From contig KZ107851.1 in assembly GCA_002116315.1 (NCBI GenBank), positions 434,001-498,000 on the forward strand: 64,000 bases of DNA, read 5' to 3'. Shown piece after piece: positions 1 through 11,200 of the stretch. Numbering within the stretch: position 1 is the stretch's first letter; each line of letters opens with the position of its first letter. The notes beneath the pieces are model-generated. The model saw only the letters and a program-made list of their open reading frames with translations. It ran no database searches and was not told the DNA's origin. The translations under genes were made by a program, and so were the position numbers. Source of the DNA: Epicoccum nigrum. Its lineage: Eukaryota; Ascomycota; Dothideomycetes; Pleosporales; Didymellaceae.

Positions 1-116
1 TTGACCATGACGCGATCATCGAGACGAGGATTTGAATTGACCGTGTTGAAAAATGGGTATATTGTTTCGTCCCTGTCTATATGATCTTTGCCTTACGGCA
101 CCGAGAACCCAATTAT

Positions 117-1257
117 CTAGATATACTGCCCTTGTGGATCGAGCCTGTCCATCAGCTCCATTGATTTCTCGTACCTAAGATAGAGTTAGTTAACAGTCAT
201 TGAATAGTAAATGTCGAACTTACATAGTGAAGACAATACCACCACTCAGGATAAGACGCCCAAGCCTGGGAAGAGCACCAGACCAAAATGTGAAGATGCC
301 CTCGTTCTTGAAAATCTTGACCACACAATCTAAGCTGTTCTTATACGCAGCCCGTGCCTCTATTGACTGCATTCGCGTCTTGACTGTATCAATAGGCATG
401 GTCGTGTAGACAGTGATGATGCCAGCAAGACCTCCCAGACCAAAGGTACTGATAGCCCCCAGCTTCTCGCCTGGCGCAACGTACGATTGCGCCAGCTGCT
501 TAAGTGATGTGTAACTGGAGAAGCGGACGGCCGAGTTGGCAGCTTGTCGAGCAGTAGTGGGGACGAAGCCTTGGAAGAAGCCGCGGATGCCCTTTTCTTG
601 CCAAATGAGCCTCGAGCCGTGGAGAAAGCCGCGCATGCGAGGGTTTGCGGATTTACGATCGTCGATACTTTGCAAAAGGTTAGCTTGTGCAAGACACGCA
701 AAGAAGGCAGGCGTACATTTGTGTCTTGATACTCTCAAAGGGAGTGACGGCAAGCAGCGACTCAGTCGCTCCTGCACCAAATCCCGCGACGACAGTCGCT
801 GGGCCAGAAATCTTTCCTTCAGCGTCTGATAACATGTTCTTGTACATATCAAAAGCCACGAATCTTATGCCTGCCTTCAACGAATTGCCAATGATCAGAG
901 TTGTACATCCAGCGTACCACTGCTTGCCGAATGGGGGCCATGGCAGCTTCTTGCCGTCCGCTAATCTTCGGTTGAGCTGTGATCGTGTCTTCGCGACTGG
1001 AGAGGATTAGAGGGATTGTTTGGGGTATTTGACGGAGGTAGAGACCATACATTCGGCTGGGTATGTGATGGCTATATAATAAGAGTCAGTCACAGTAGAA
1101 TGAGTGTGCCTGCGATCGACTCACAGATTTCCACAGCTCCAGCAGTTGCACCTGCAAGAATCGAGCGCATAGCACTCGGCTGTCGCGAATTAGAAACGAA
1201 CTATCAGCTCATATGTCTAGTATATACCTTCTTCTTTTCTGTCGTTGCAGTCGCCAT
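117..1257 (-). CDS. CTP1: Mitochondrial tricarboxylate (citrate) carrier
   Basis: Inner-membrane mitochondrial carrier that exchanges citrate/tricarboxylates, supplying cytosolic acetyl-CoA. Six exons (1257-1228, 1179-1125, 1071-1051, 996-717, 667-224, 174-117) join in frame to 295 aa, the usual length of the family. The three carrier repeats are visible through their P-x-D/E-x-x-K/R signatures: PAEFAKTR (about residue 33), PFESIKTQ (about 122) and PIDTVKTR (about 220). The segment IDDRKSANPRMRGF after the second signature is typical of citrate carriers. The first signature is assembled across a 21-nt exon. Start chosen at 1257 because exon 1 (MATATTEKKK) splices in frame into the first repeat. 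It is divergent from MAM33, another mitochondrial protein. The gene is certain; substrate is inferred from family resemblance. Confidence 0.93.
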
Positions 1258-1625
1258 TTCAAGTCGCTGCTTCAGGAACTGGAGTGTGTTGTTCTTTAGA
1301 ATTGTGTGCTTGAGCTTAGGGCTGGCGCCGATGACTATGACTATGACGTTCAGATAGTAGAAGACCCAATTGCAGCAGCACTGGTGCAGAGAACGTCAAG
1401 AAAGAAAAGTCTACAGGGCGATATTGCTATGCGCAATCTTTATTGCGACAGAATGACTGGCGTCACTCTCAAGCCGATAGCGGCGAGCAACATTTTGACC
1501 GCGGTCGCGACGGCGCCAAGCACTGATGTCAAGAAGCTGGGGCCTCCGCTTCGAAAAGTTACCATCATAGCTCATAGCAATTGATCGGATCACTGCATCA
1601 AAACAGCCCTCACACATCTTACAAA
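1258..1625. promoter_or_regulatory. Divergent promoter, citrate carrier / MAM33
   Basis: A 368-bp non-coding stretch lies between the two divergent start codons. It contains a CCAAT box at 1366-1370, a possible site for the Hap2/3/5 (CCAAT-binding) complex that controls respiratory genes in fungi. Site function is inference. Confidence 0.5.
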
Positions 1626-2652
1626 ATGCTATCTCTCCGCAACATTGCGCGCTCGGCACCCCGTGCTGCCCGTTTTACAAAGGCTATTCGCCCTCAGGCG
1701 TCGCTCTTCCGCCAGACTGCCGCTTTCCAGCCAGTATGGTCGCAAGCCGCCCCCAAGCTCACAGCATCCTTCCACATGTCCGCCGTCAGGAGGGAACAAA
1801 GCTGTAAGTCGGAAAAAAGTTCGCATCGGCCGCTTCGCTAACATTTGCAGCGAATGAAGAGCTTGTCGCAAAGATTCAGAGCGAGATCTCCATGGAGGAG
1901 GACATGAAGGAGGACGACGACCTGTCCGCCAACATCAAGGAATACCTTGAGAACAGCCCCTTCGAGGTATGTCGGCATTCAGTAGTGCCTCAAGTCATTC
2001 TACTCACCTTTTACAGATTGAAGACAAGGCCGGCAACCAGGAAGTCGTTCTGTCCCGCACCTTCGGCGACGAGAAGATCCGTATTACTTTCACCACCGCC
2101 GACCTCAACAACGACGTCAACCCCGAGGACGGTCTCGAGGACCAGGCCATGTACGATGATGCAGACATGGAGGTCCAGTCTGGCGGTGCCAACACCAAGG
2201 GCGCCGTCACCCAGGGCACCACCAAGGATGGCAACATCCGCGTCGCCCCCGAGGACCGCGAGGAGCTTGATGACGAGTACGAGGGTGAGGGTGATCTTGA
2301 GCAGGGCTTCCCCGCTCACGCAAGCATTCGCATCGAGCGCCCCGGCAAGGGTGCTCTCGCCATCGAGGCCACCGCTCAGGACGGCGACTTCCTGATCGAG
2401 GACCTGTACTACTTCCCTGACGCCGAGCTCGCCGACCCCCAGACCGCCGAGAAGGACTGGGCGAGGCGGACTCTGTACACTGGCCCTCCCTTCAACAACC
2501 TCGACGAGGACCTCCAGATCCTCCTAGAGAAGTACCTCGAGGAGCGCGGCATCAACACCCGCCTGGCGCTCTTCATCCCGGACTACATTGACCACAAGGA
2601 GCAGAAGGAGTACATCAGGTGGTTGAATAACGTCAAGAACTTTGTCGCATAA
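1626..2652 (+). CDS. MAM33: Mitochondrial matrix acidic protein MAM33 (p32/gC1qR family)
   Basis: Acidic, doughnut-shaped trimeric matrix protein linked to mitochondrial translation and ribosome assembly. Exons 1626-1803, 1851-1966 and 2017-2652 (introns of 47 and 50 nt) join in frame. The N-terminus is basic and Arg/Ala/Ser-rich without acids (MLSLRNIARSAPRAARFTKA), a mitochondrial presequence. After it come the family regions: an acidic helix (MEEDMKEDDDLSANIKEYLE), a strongly acidic middle, and the C-terminal LEERGI...FIPDYIDHKEQKEYIRWL block. Codon use in the last exon is GC-rich and strongly biased (almost only C-ending codons), suggesting high expression compared with neighbours. Confidence 0.95.
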
Positions 2653-2966
2653 GTAGCGCAAGCTCGAATTCTGTATTACTTGTAATCTCAACTTCTGGAG
2701 GAAATAAGGCATTTCTGCCATGTAGAATAACCGGGCGCTCTCCACCCGCATGTGTGAAGGATACGAATTGAAGAAATTACCAAAATACCATCATTTGGCG
2801 TTCAAGAGTCTCTCTTCTTTTCACAGGTACAATTGAGCTAGGCCTGAGTTTGACACATTGTGAACATTGAGTATGTATACTGACAGAATTAGACTTGTAC
2901 GTCCCTAAAGCAAAACGCTATGCAGATGCACTCCCACGCCACTCCAAACCTAAGCTGAACAAACAA
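2653..2966. other. Convergent 3' intergenic region
   Basis: About 310 bp between the MAM33 stop and the stop of the BTB gene on the other strand. It should hold both 3' UTRs; no other feature seen. Confidence 0.6.
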
Positions 2967-4040
2967 TCACCTCCCCATGAAGACATCCCCACACCTCTCC
3001 GTCTCCTCATGCTCATGATACAGCGCACACCTCGCCCCCCTCCACGGCTTACAAGCCTCCCACTTCCTCGCCTTCCTCGCCTTGCTATCCCCCCCAGCAC
3101 CCCCTTCCTCCGCGCTCCTCCCGTCGTCCCACCCGGCCATCGCAACACCGGCCTCCACACACCGCGTGCAGAAGCTCACGCAGCAGTCATCGCACGCGAC
3201 GGCGCCGAACCGCGGCTGCAGCACTGCGCGGCAGTTGTCGCAGCCGCGCGCCCCATGCCATGACTCGGGGCACCACATGCGCAGGCGGTGGCGCAGCAGC
3301 GCCTGCGCGCAGGGCCGCTTGAGCAGCACGCACAGCTCGCGCAGGAACGCCGCGTGCCAGCTGTCCGTGTGGCCCTCGACCAGGCGGTCCGTCTTCTTGA
3401 AGGCGAACAGGTCGAGCACCAGATCGCGCAGCGGCCCAGAGTCGCGGATCCCGTCGTAGAGGATGCGCGTGTCGCTGGGCGTGAACACCGAGTTTGTGCG
3501 GTCGGCCAGGTCGGCGATCAGGTCCACGACCGCGTTGCGCAGACCCTCCAAGCAGAGCCGATCTGCGAGGGAGTAGAGGTGGAGTAGCGTGTAGTACGCT
3601 GGTTTCCCGTCCTTGAAGGGTGCCGGGATGGAGGACGTGTATAACCAGGAGACGAGGAGTTGGAAATGGTCTGGCGACACATCGTCGAGCGTGATGGTTT
3701 TGGTCGTGGATTCGACGAACGGTCCAGTGAGCGCGGCGCGGAAATAGGGCGATTGCGTTGTAAGGAGAGAGGTATGGATACTGAATGGACTATGTTTCGG
3801 TCCAACATACAGCGTCACTGTGGATGTAAAGTCGGCAGCATTGGCTCTGGAGGTCAGTGCGTCAGCTACAGTATCTACAGCATCCCTTGCGTATATAACG
3901 TACCGAAGCTCCCCAGCTCGGGTACCAGTCCACGTGTATGGCGGCGGTAGGTTCGTGAGAACACGCGCCCGTATTGGTTCTGTGCTGCAGGCCACACCTA
4001 TATTGCTGGCGTATGCAGTTGTTTCTTGCATGTTGTGCAT
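2967..4040 (-). CDS. BTB/POZ domain protein with Cys-rich C-terminus
   Basis: BTB/POZ proteins form dimers and often act as adaptors for Cullin-3 ubiquitin ligases; no specific role can be assigned. Exons 4040-3904 and 3846-2967 give 338 aa. The 57-nt intron (3903-3847) has GTACGT...CCTCCAG borders, is a multiple of three and lacks an in-frame stop, so an unspliced reading also stays open. The BTB fold starts right after it: VTLYVGPKHSPFSIHTSLL, then SPYFRAAL and the VSPDHFQLLVSWLYTSS strand-helix. The C-terminal third has a dense cysteine run (GCDNC, ACDDCC, FCTRC, then CKPW, RCALYH, ERC) that could bind zinc. Start is either 4040 or 4031; no upstream ATG is in frame. Confidence 0.85.
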   Translation of the reverse strand: MHNMQETTAYASNIGVACSTEPIRARVLTNLPPPYTWTGTRAGELRYVIYARDAVDTVADALTSRANAADFTSTVTLYVGPKHSPFSIHTSLLTTQSPYFRAALTGPFVESTTKTITLDDVSPDHFQLLVSWLYTSSIPAPFKDGKPAYYTLLHLYSLADRLCLEGLRNAVVDLIADLADRTNSVFTPSDTRILYDGIRDSGPLRDLVLDLFAFKKTDRLVEGHTDSWHAAFLRELCVLLKRPCAQALLRHRLRMWCPESWHGARGCDNCRAVLQPRFGAVACDDCCVSFCTRCVEAGVAMAGWDDGRSAEEGGAGGDSKARKARKWEACKPWRGARCALYHEHEETERCGDVFMGR

Positions 4041-4787
4041 GGTGTCTTTTCGCTGAAAGCAATATCTAGAAGCACACAAGCGCTAGCGATATCTCGAATG
4101 GCTCTCTTGTACAGACATGCGCAGCGAGGCACTGTTGTCTTTTTGATGGGGCTCACTATCGCAACCGCAAGCGGGTGTACTGCAGATCCGTCGTTGAGCT
4201 TTAAGGAATGTGAGAGTTTCGGAATGCGACCACCTATATCCGTCCTGGCAGCGGTTTGCTGTAACATCTCTTTGATGATTGTCTTGCAGATGCGTGCGGT
4301 TGATGCGTGCGGCTGATCCGTGCTGCTTTATTCAGTATGGCCTTGAGTGAGCAAACAAATGCCGGAAACGGGCTGTGTCATCCCTGCGAAAACAAATAAG
4401 ACAACAACGCATCAGAGCTATTCATGTGAACAATGGCATTGTAGGTGAAGGGTAGGGACCAGGACATGTTCATGATGTGATATTGAAAAGGACTTTTGCT
4501 GAACCATGCTGCAGATGAAGAGCTGTTGTTGTGTATATGAAGATGATGAAAGCTTTAAGATGGGAAGACCACCGCACTCCACCGGTAAACACAACTGGAG
4601 TCTCACGACTACTTAACAGCGCTTGCTCGCAGCAAGATATAAACCCAGCGTGCACACACATACCAGAAGAATATTCGTGACTCGAAACACAATGCTAGGT
4701 ATGCACCTGTAAGTCGTAGAAGCCGAGCCTTACACATCGTCAGAAGACATGTGTATGCGCAGCGGCTTCGTGAGGCAGCGCAGGTGC
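4041..4787. other. Intergenic region between BTB gene and KH-protein gene
   Basis: About 750 bp holding the BTB gene promoter and the 3' UTR of the upstream KH gene, both on the minus strand. No coding exon or repeat was recognised. Confidence 0.5.
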
Positions 4788-6311
4788 CTAGATACGGTGC
4801 TTCTCCGATTCTGTAATGAGTGTAAGTCGTGCTGTCTCGAGCGGGGCGGGTGGATACTAACCGAGTCGCGAGTATAGCATGTAGAGCGCCATTTGGTTGC
4901 ACTCTTGTGTTCCTGTGATCGTGACCAAACGCTCGTTACTGTTGTCTGTAGGCTCGTTGATCTTGATGACACTGCCACTAAGCTGGCGGATCTCGTTGAT
5001 CTTCGCACCGCCCTTACCAATGATGGCACCCACCATGTCGTTGGGAATGAAGATCTGCTGCGTCAGAGGTTGGCCCGGCATCTGAACTGGCGGTTGGTTA
5101 GGTGCTCCACCATGTGCGACAGGTGCTGCACCATGGTGACCACCGTAAGGCGCTGGCTGTGCTGGACCACCATAATGGGCTCTAGCAGGTGAGCCAGCGC
5201 CGTAAGGCATGTTAGGGTGACCATAGGGTGCGGGCTGGGGCTGGGGCTGCTGGCCATGCATGTGGGGGGTGCCGTAGCCGCTATGTTGACTTATAGGAGT
5301 ACCCTGATGAGATTCTGGTCGGCGGAAGCTGTGCGGGTGAGGCTGCGAGTATTGGCCTGCAGCTGGCTGAGGAACATATGGCTGTACAGACATGCCGCCG
5401 GGGACAACGTTCGCAGCCATGCCACTGCGTGTTGCATACTGAGACGCTGCGGGACCACCGAACCGCTCTGTGAGCTGCTCCACCAAGGTCTGGGCAACAT
5501 AGTACACAGCAATGTGCACAGCGTCGGCAACACCAAGAACGACCAACGATCGCTCACCAGAGTTGGGCAGGAGGGTGTCAGAAGCGTTCAGCTTCGCATT
5601 GGAAGCTTCCTGGATCTCACGAATACGAACTCCAGCCTTACCGATGATAGAGCCAATGAGGATGTGGGGAATGAGGAGTCGCATGGGGTAGGCTTTCGAA
5701 GTGGATGTTGAAGGGTTCTCGAGGTCCTCTTGGTTCAGAGTGCGCACGATCAAACCGAATGCTTTGGAGACGGCATCAACCTGACCACTAACGGTGAGAA
5801 TGCGCTCAACAGCGCCACGAGAGTAGTCGCTGACTGTGCACTTCGCACCGGAAAGACGTCTAATCTGGGTCACGTTCTCACCGCCCTTGCCAATAATGGT
5901 CGCAGCTTCGCTGGTGCCAATGCAAGCTCGCAGATGCAGCCAGTTGGTTTCGTCGACTTGCTGGTTACCATTTGAGGGGCGGCCATTGGCGCCAGCAGTA
6001 GATTGGATAGGTTGAGTCTCAAGAATAGCGGGGGCATCAGGGACAATCGTGTCCGCCTGAGTGGGCTGTTCGCCGTTTTGAGCAGCTACCTCGGAGGTCT
6101 CATCTGGCTTTACATCTTCTGGCTTGATGTCTTCTGTAGCAATGCTTTCGGCCTCGACAGGCTGTGCGGTCTCGATCTCGTGAGTCTCCTCCTTCACCAT
6201 CTTGTCGAGGGCAGGACGCTTGGCGTCGGGTTGGTCGTTGGGTCCAGCGGGGGAAGAGGGCTCCTCAAGCGGACGCTTGGTAGAGGATGCGATGGTTGGT
6301 GATGCAGACAT
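4788..6311 (-). CDS. Triple-KH-domain RNA-binding protein (PCBP / S. pombe Rnc1 / yeast Pbp2 type)
   Basis: Poly(C)-binding-type protein expected to bind mRNA and control its stability or translation. Exons 6311-4862 and 4810-4788 give 490 aa. Three KH domains each carry the GxxG loop: IIGKGGENV (about residue 150), IIGKAGVRI (about 235) and IIGKGGAKI (about 435). KH2 and KH3 are separated by a Gln/Pro/Gly/His-rich low-complexity linker. The N-terminal 110 residues are acidic and Pro/Glu-rich with a small KRP basic patch. A 51-nt intron (4861-4811) swaps the end of KH3 to RLESEKHRI; without it the frame ends at once after RLG. Start 6311 (MSASPTI) is preferred, but an in-frame ATG at 6362 would add 17 residues. 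Confidence 0.93.
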
Positions 6312-7096
6312 GGTTGCTAGCTGTTTGGGGAGGGTGGAGTGATTGGGTATAAGCTCTTTCACAGTCCAGGCAATTGCTCAAGCTGAATGCTGAGACTGTT
6401 CAATTGTATTCGTTCTTATGTACAGCGGGGGCTGTAAAGGAAAGCGTGTTGGTGCTGGCGGCTGGAAAGGAATTGCGACAGTGTGGTTGGAGGGAGCGTG
6501 GAGGTAGGTCGCTCGGAGCTTGGGCTGGGCTGGAAGCGTGCAGGTGGTGTTTATGTCGGAGTAGATGTCGTCTTGATGTCTGAAAGACCGCAAGAGCTTG
6601 TGCAGATGATGCGAGAGTATCGGAGAGGGTGAGTGCTGACTTGGGGCGAGGTGATGTCGGTCAAAGGAAGAAACGGCCCAAGTAAGAAAAGCTCGTTCGT
6701 CAAACCTTCTCGCAAAGCAGAGGTCGCGACGTCCACGAGCACAGGTGCGATTAGAAGGGCAGGGACGGATTAGCGCGCGAAAGGGCTGGTTGTTCTGGGG
6801 AAGGAGGTGGAGTGGGCGATGGGGAAAGAACGTTACGCAGTTGTCGCCAAAAACGAAGTGGAGATCGACGGCCTTGGCAGCTTCGAGTCACGTGTGCAAC
6901 CTCATTTGTCACTCTTCACCGCGCGGCACCGTACATGGGTATGTCATTTGCTCGGTGAAGCAGGCGGGGTACTGCTACGGAGTCAAGAGTTGCGCGGTGA
7001 AAGCTAGGGCGACATTGCCTAAATAGTCATCTTCGCTTGCAGTGCGGAGAGAACGCATCGACACGAACACAGCACAGTCCAAGAAGAACGGACGTT
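6312..7096. other. Divergent promoter region, KH protein / CENP-K-like
   Basis: 785 bp between two divergent starts. A pyrimidine-rich leader precedes the KH gene on its own strand. No ORF shows coding character. Confidence 0.5.
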
Positions 7097-8207
7097 ATGG
7101 CGCAGCAACAAGACAGCGTTTTGGAAAACATACGAGTGTACTCTAAGAATGCCCATGAGCGATATGACGAGCCCATGGACCTCAACGCGTCCAGCACCGA
7201 GGCGCGTCTGGCCCAAACGGTGAGAGCGTTGCAGATACGCGTCGACGAACAACGATCAACATTGAAGACGGTATGATGAGCCACTACGTTAAAGCTCTTC
7301 CCACTCACACCTTACATAGCTGCAAATTCAGTCCCGGGTCGACATTGAGTCTTTGGCGCACGCATCTTCTGACCCCCGTGTAAGACTAAGACAACTTCTT
7401 GCAGTCAAAGACGCGTACAAGCGTCTCACACCCGCTGCACCATTCCTTCCAGAAAAGGACTCCGGTATCACAACGCTTCTGGCTGCACGGACTCTCCAGC
7501 AGAATATCCAAGGCACCAAGGAGGCGATTTCTAGCACACAAGAGAAGATCTCAAAGATAGATGAAATCCTGGGTCGCGAAGAAGCAAACCTGAACGATGC
7601 AACCCTTCTCACGCAAGCCATGGAGGGTCGCATTGAAAGACTACGTATGCAACAAGAGGGGCGATCACAGAAAACTTCTGCTCAGCTCGCTCGGGAGCTA
7701 ATTGCAGCCAAGCGTGCGCAGAAAGACGACTACGATACTACAGCGCAGAGACTCGGCGAGGCCATGAACGACTTTATCAACGACTATTTGGCAGCAATGA
7801 TAGCAGCTGAAGAGCTAGGAGGACCAGTTGTTGGTGACATGCTGAACGTAGAGGAGGACACCTTGGTTGCAGGCTTCACCAAGCAAGGAAGAACGAAGAC
7901 GACCAAAAAGGCTGTATCCGACAAAACGCGCCAAAGACGGATTGACCAGATCTGGGGCAACCAAACTGTCACCGAAGAAGACGAGGACCCGCCAACAGAA
8001 GCCGAGGCAGCCGACGCGGAAATGCGGCAGCTGATTGAAAATTTGTTCGCGACTCTGATCGGACCTGGCGGAGGAAAGGCGTACTATCAGCTTGATCGTG
8101 ACTCAGCAGCGGTACGGTTCTTGGTCAGAGCGAAGATTGCACAATTTCATCCCAAGGATGCGAAGAAGCTGCGCTTGATCGACTTCGGCAGAGAGTTGGA
8201 TGACTAA
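7097..8207 (+). CDS. Coiled-coil protein, probable kinetochore subunit CENP-K/Sim4-like
   Basis: Exons 7097-7270 and 7320-8207 (49-nt intron, phase 0) encode 353 aa. The protein is largely helical: heptad-rich segments around residues 40-60 and 110-190 (QNIQGTKEAISSTQEKISKIDEILGREE) suggest a coiled coil. A motif with PFLPEKDSGITTLLAARTLQQ lies between the first helix and the coil, and the C-terminal block is AYYQLDRDSAAVRFLVRAKIAQFHPKDAKKLRLIDFG. From memory of the family this arrangement resembles fungal CENP-K/Sim4, a subunit of the inner kinetochore CCAN. The gene model is firm; the function is a family-level guess and another small coiled-coil complex subunit is possible. Confidence 0.7.
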
Positions 8208-11200
8208 AGGCTACTAAAAGGCGAGCGATCAATGGAAGCCCAAACAATGTCGGACGGCTGCTCTATTCACTTTGTGAGCGATATCTCTTGTGCAACCAGA
8301 TGAGCTTCTGCAATATTCACCTGAGCGAAGAATACTGCCAGTGAAGATTCGTCTGAGGTAGCGCTTTTGCTCTGCTGGTGACTCCATGCACTTGCCAGCC
8401 TACCGTAAAGAAAATGGTAGTAAAGTTGTCCGCTACTGCAACATCGTTCACAAAGATTGGCAAACGTCACCGTCAAATCTTATGAAGCGGGCAAGGCTGT
8501 TACTCCAGCCGTCTCGAGCATTCAAATTGCGGCTCAACTCAGCTCCACTCTTGCAAATGCCAACTTTCCTCCGCCTTACAAAATTGTGTGAAGTTGAATG
8601 TCGGGAGAACATTTGTACACTCGGAGTAAGACTTTTGAGATCGAAGTAACTATGGCCAGCTCTTCGTAGAAGCGAGTAGCATGAATTGTGTGGAGGTCTT
8701 TGACCTTTTCGACTTATTGACCATTGTATAAGTCACTATCTCAGGCTCTAATGACTATCTCACGCCAGTGGATCATTTATTAATCTGTGGCTGAGTGCAC
8801 TTGAACGAAGGATGCGGTCATATTTTGAGCGGTCATGGTTGTCATAAGATAGTGCTCGTCGAGTGTGCAGCTCTTGTTATCATGAGTTACGTCTGTGTAA
8901 AGAGTACATATGGCACATTTCTGGAGCATAAACATTATGTATATGCGGACAGGCATGTGTTGCAGCCTGGAAATGAAGGGTCTGGGTCTGACTTGAAGCG
9001 GATGTCCTGATGCCCTGCGTGATTTGTTCGGGCGTACATCACCGGCCTTTTGTATGATACTACCCCATTATCATTACGGATAATGTTATGTTTGCCTGCC
9101 GCTATCAATAATGGGAATATCCGTAGTATGAAGCATGGTCCCATGATTGTTAATAGAGATAATTTGTCTACATATGCAAGATACCACCCACTCGCTGCTT
9201 GCACCTGCATTTTTGACTGCTTGGAAAACTCTCTTCACAAGCCACAGCACGACGTCACAAACCTCATATTCGTCTACCCCACGGGCCACGGGTTGAGCGT
9301 GCCCGTATAAGTCTCCACAAAGTTTCATCTGTATGATCCCCATACCTAGTCCGTCCTTCCAGTTACAAAGCTCTTAGCAAGCGGATGAATCATACGATGC
9401 ATGAGAAGGGGCCTTCTTCGGGAAGCCATGCCCGAGCGCGGCGCACCGTGCCGCATGGTTCGGTTCCCTGTGTCGCGGATCCCGGGTTTGCGGTCGTGCT
9501 TTCATCCCTGCTACAACTGCACAACGCCCATGCTATAGAATCCTTCTGACTCGCATTTGATATTAATTCTGTCATGATATGTGATCTCCAGGACCCTCTG
9601 CGAGCGCAGTGAGGATCGAGAGCCCGGCTTACCTGACAACACATCCACCTGTGCGTGGAGCGAGGCTGGAAGAAAAAGCAGGGTGTAGAACGTGATGCAC
9701 TCAGGCACCTGGGAGACTGGGACTACCTTGCTTGTCCCTGGCAATCTTGATCGCAGACTCGCAGCGACGTGGCTCCAGCAAGCAGGTACATCTCGCTCCG
9801 CGCACCCAACCGGCAGTCTTCCATGCGCGCGTCAGCGGCACCAGTTCAAGCATCCATGTCACGATCTACCATTCCCTCTTATCTCTACAACCGCAGCGTG
9901 GGCAGCGAGCACAACCTCATATTTCTCGGTTAGGAAGGAGCAGTTTGATGAGATCGGAAGGGAGAAGCGAGCAGTAGTTGACTACCGGAAGAAGCCGGTG
10001 ATACCGGTGGTAGAAATCGAGATGCATCTAGAATGGAGGTCAAGATGTGAGGGGTGAGTTGTTCTGCTCGATCTCTGAGCCTTGCCCGAAGTGCGTAAAG
10101 GCGTTTGCATGGGCGATGAAACTCTCTCGCGAATCAGGGGCTCTGCCCTGCATCCACGTCGATCCTGTCACGATTACATGTAAACTCCCTATCAAGGATA
10201 GTGCATCGGGCTGCAAGTTCAACGTGTAAAGAGCGGTCAAAATTGTAGGTCATCTGAGGTGCTTGCATCTTCGGGATCGCGATTCCAAGCGCGTTGCGGC
10301 CCCACCCCTTCGATATGGCATTGTAAAGGATCCATAGGCCCGATTTTGCTTGGAGTCACAACAATGAGTCCGACCGAAGCAGAAACCGTGGCTGAAGACA
10401 TACTCGCATGATTAATGATCAATTTGTAACCCCCGCCTTATCGACTCAAGGTACGGATATTGAGTGAACTTTAATGACAATGTCCGAGTCGATACATCGA
10501 TTGCGGCCCGAGAAATGCTATAAGACTTTTCCCTAACCGAAGCCAACACCGAAACCATGTGCGACCCGTATTCAACTCATAAGCGCATTGCAGAAATGGG
10601 CCCTGTCTAAAGGAGCTTGCCGTGATTTTGTCTGTTTTTGTATGGTAGACGTGCCGAATTCGTTCACCACGTGAGGTGTTCGTCTGCAAGCACGGTCAGT
10701 GGTACGCTCCATGCGCATTCGCTTGCTGCACAGATTTCCACTAGCAGAAGTCACTCTGGAGCAATGATTGGTATGTTCTTGAGCGCTTCTACAACGTCTT
10801 AGCCAAGCGGGACGGACGTACTCCCGACGGTTGACGACAATTTACAACGTACAAACAACGGTGAAGTGACGGTTTCCCTAGCACTCTCGTATCGAAGATC
10901 TGTGGCGTGATTGGCAGCAAGTTTAGCGTGCCGTGCGTTCGCTAACCATACAGGCTTAGCGGTGGCTTGGTAGCACAATGGTCACGAGATCCGCTGTAGA
11001 GACAATCTGGACCGTCTTAATTCAATGTTCAGACCGCAGGAGTATTACAGTATAACGCAATTGACAGATATTCAGATATAGAATTGTGTTACAGTGTGAA
11101 GGCAGCAATAATGTCAACTAGCCAGACGAGCTCCTTTTCACTCGCTGGATCGTGACGGGGGTGGTCCAATTTCTCCAATACATGCGGTATATCGTCTCTG

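Noticed and set aside
10965..11030. tRNA D-arm-like TGGTAGCACAATGGT
   Set aside because: No T-arm (GGTTCRA) downstream and no cloverleaf pairing.
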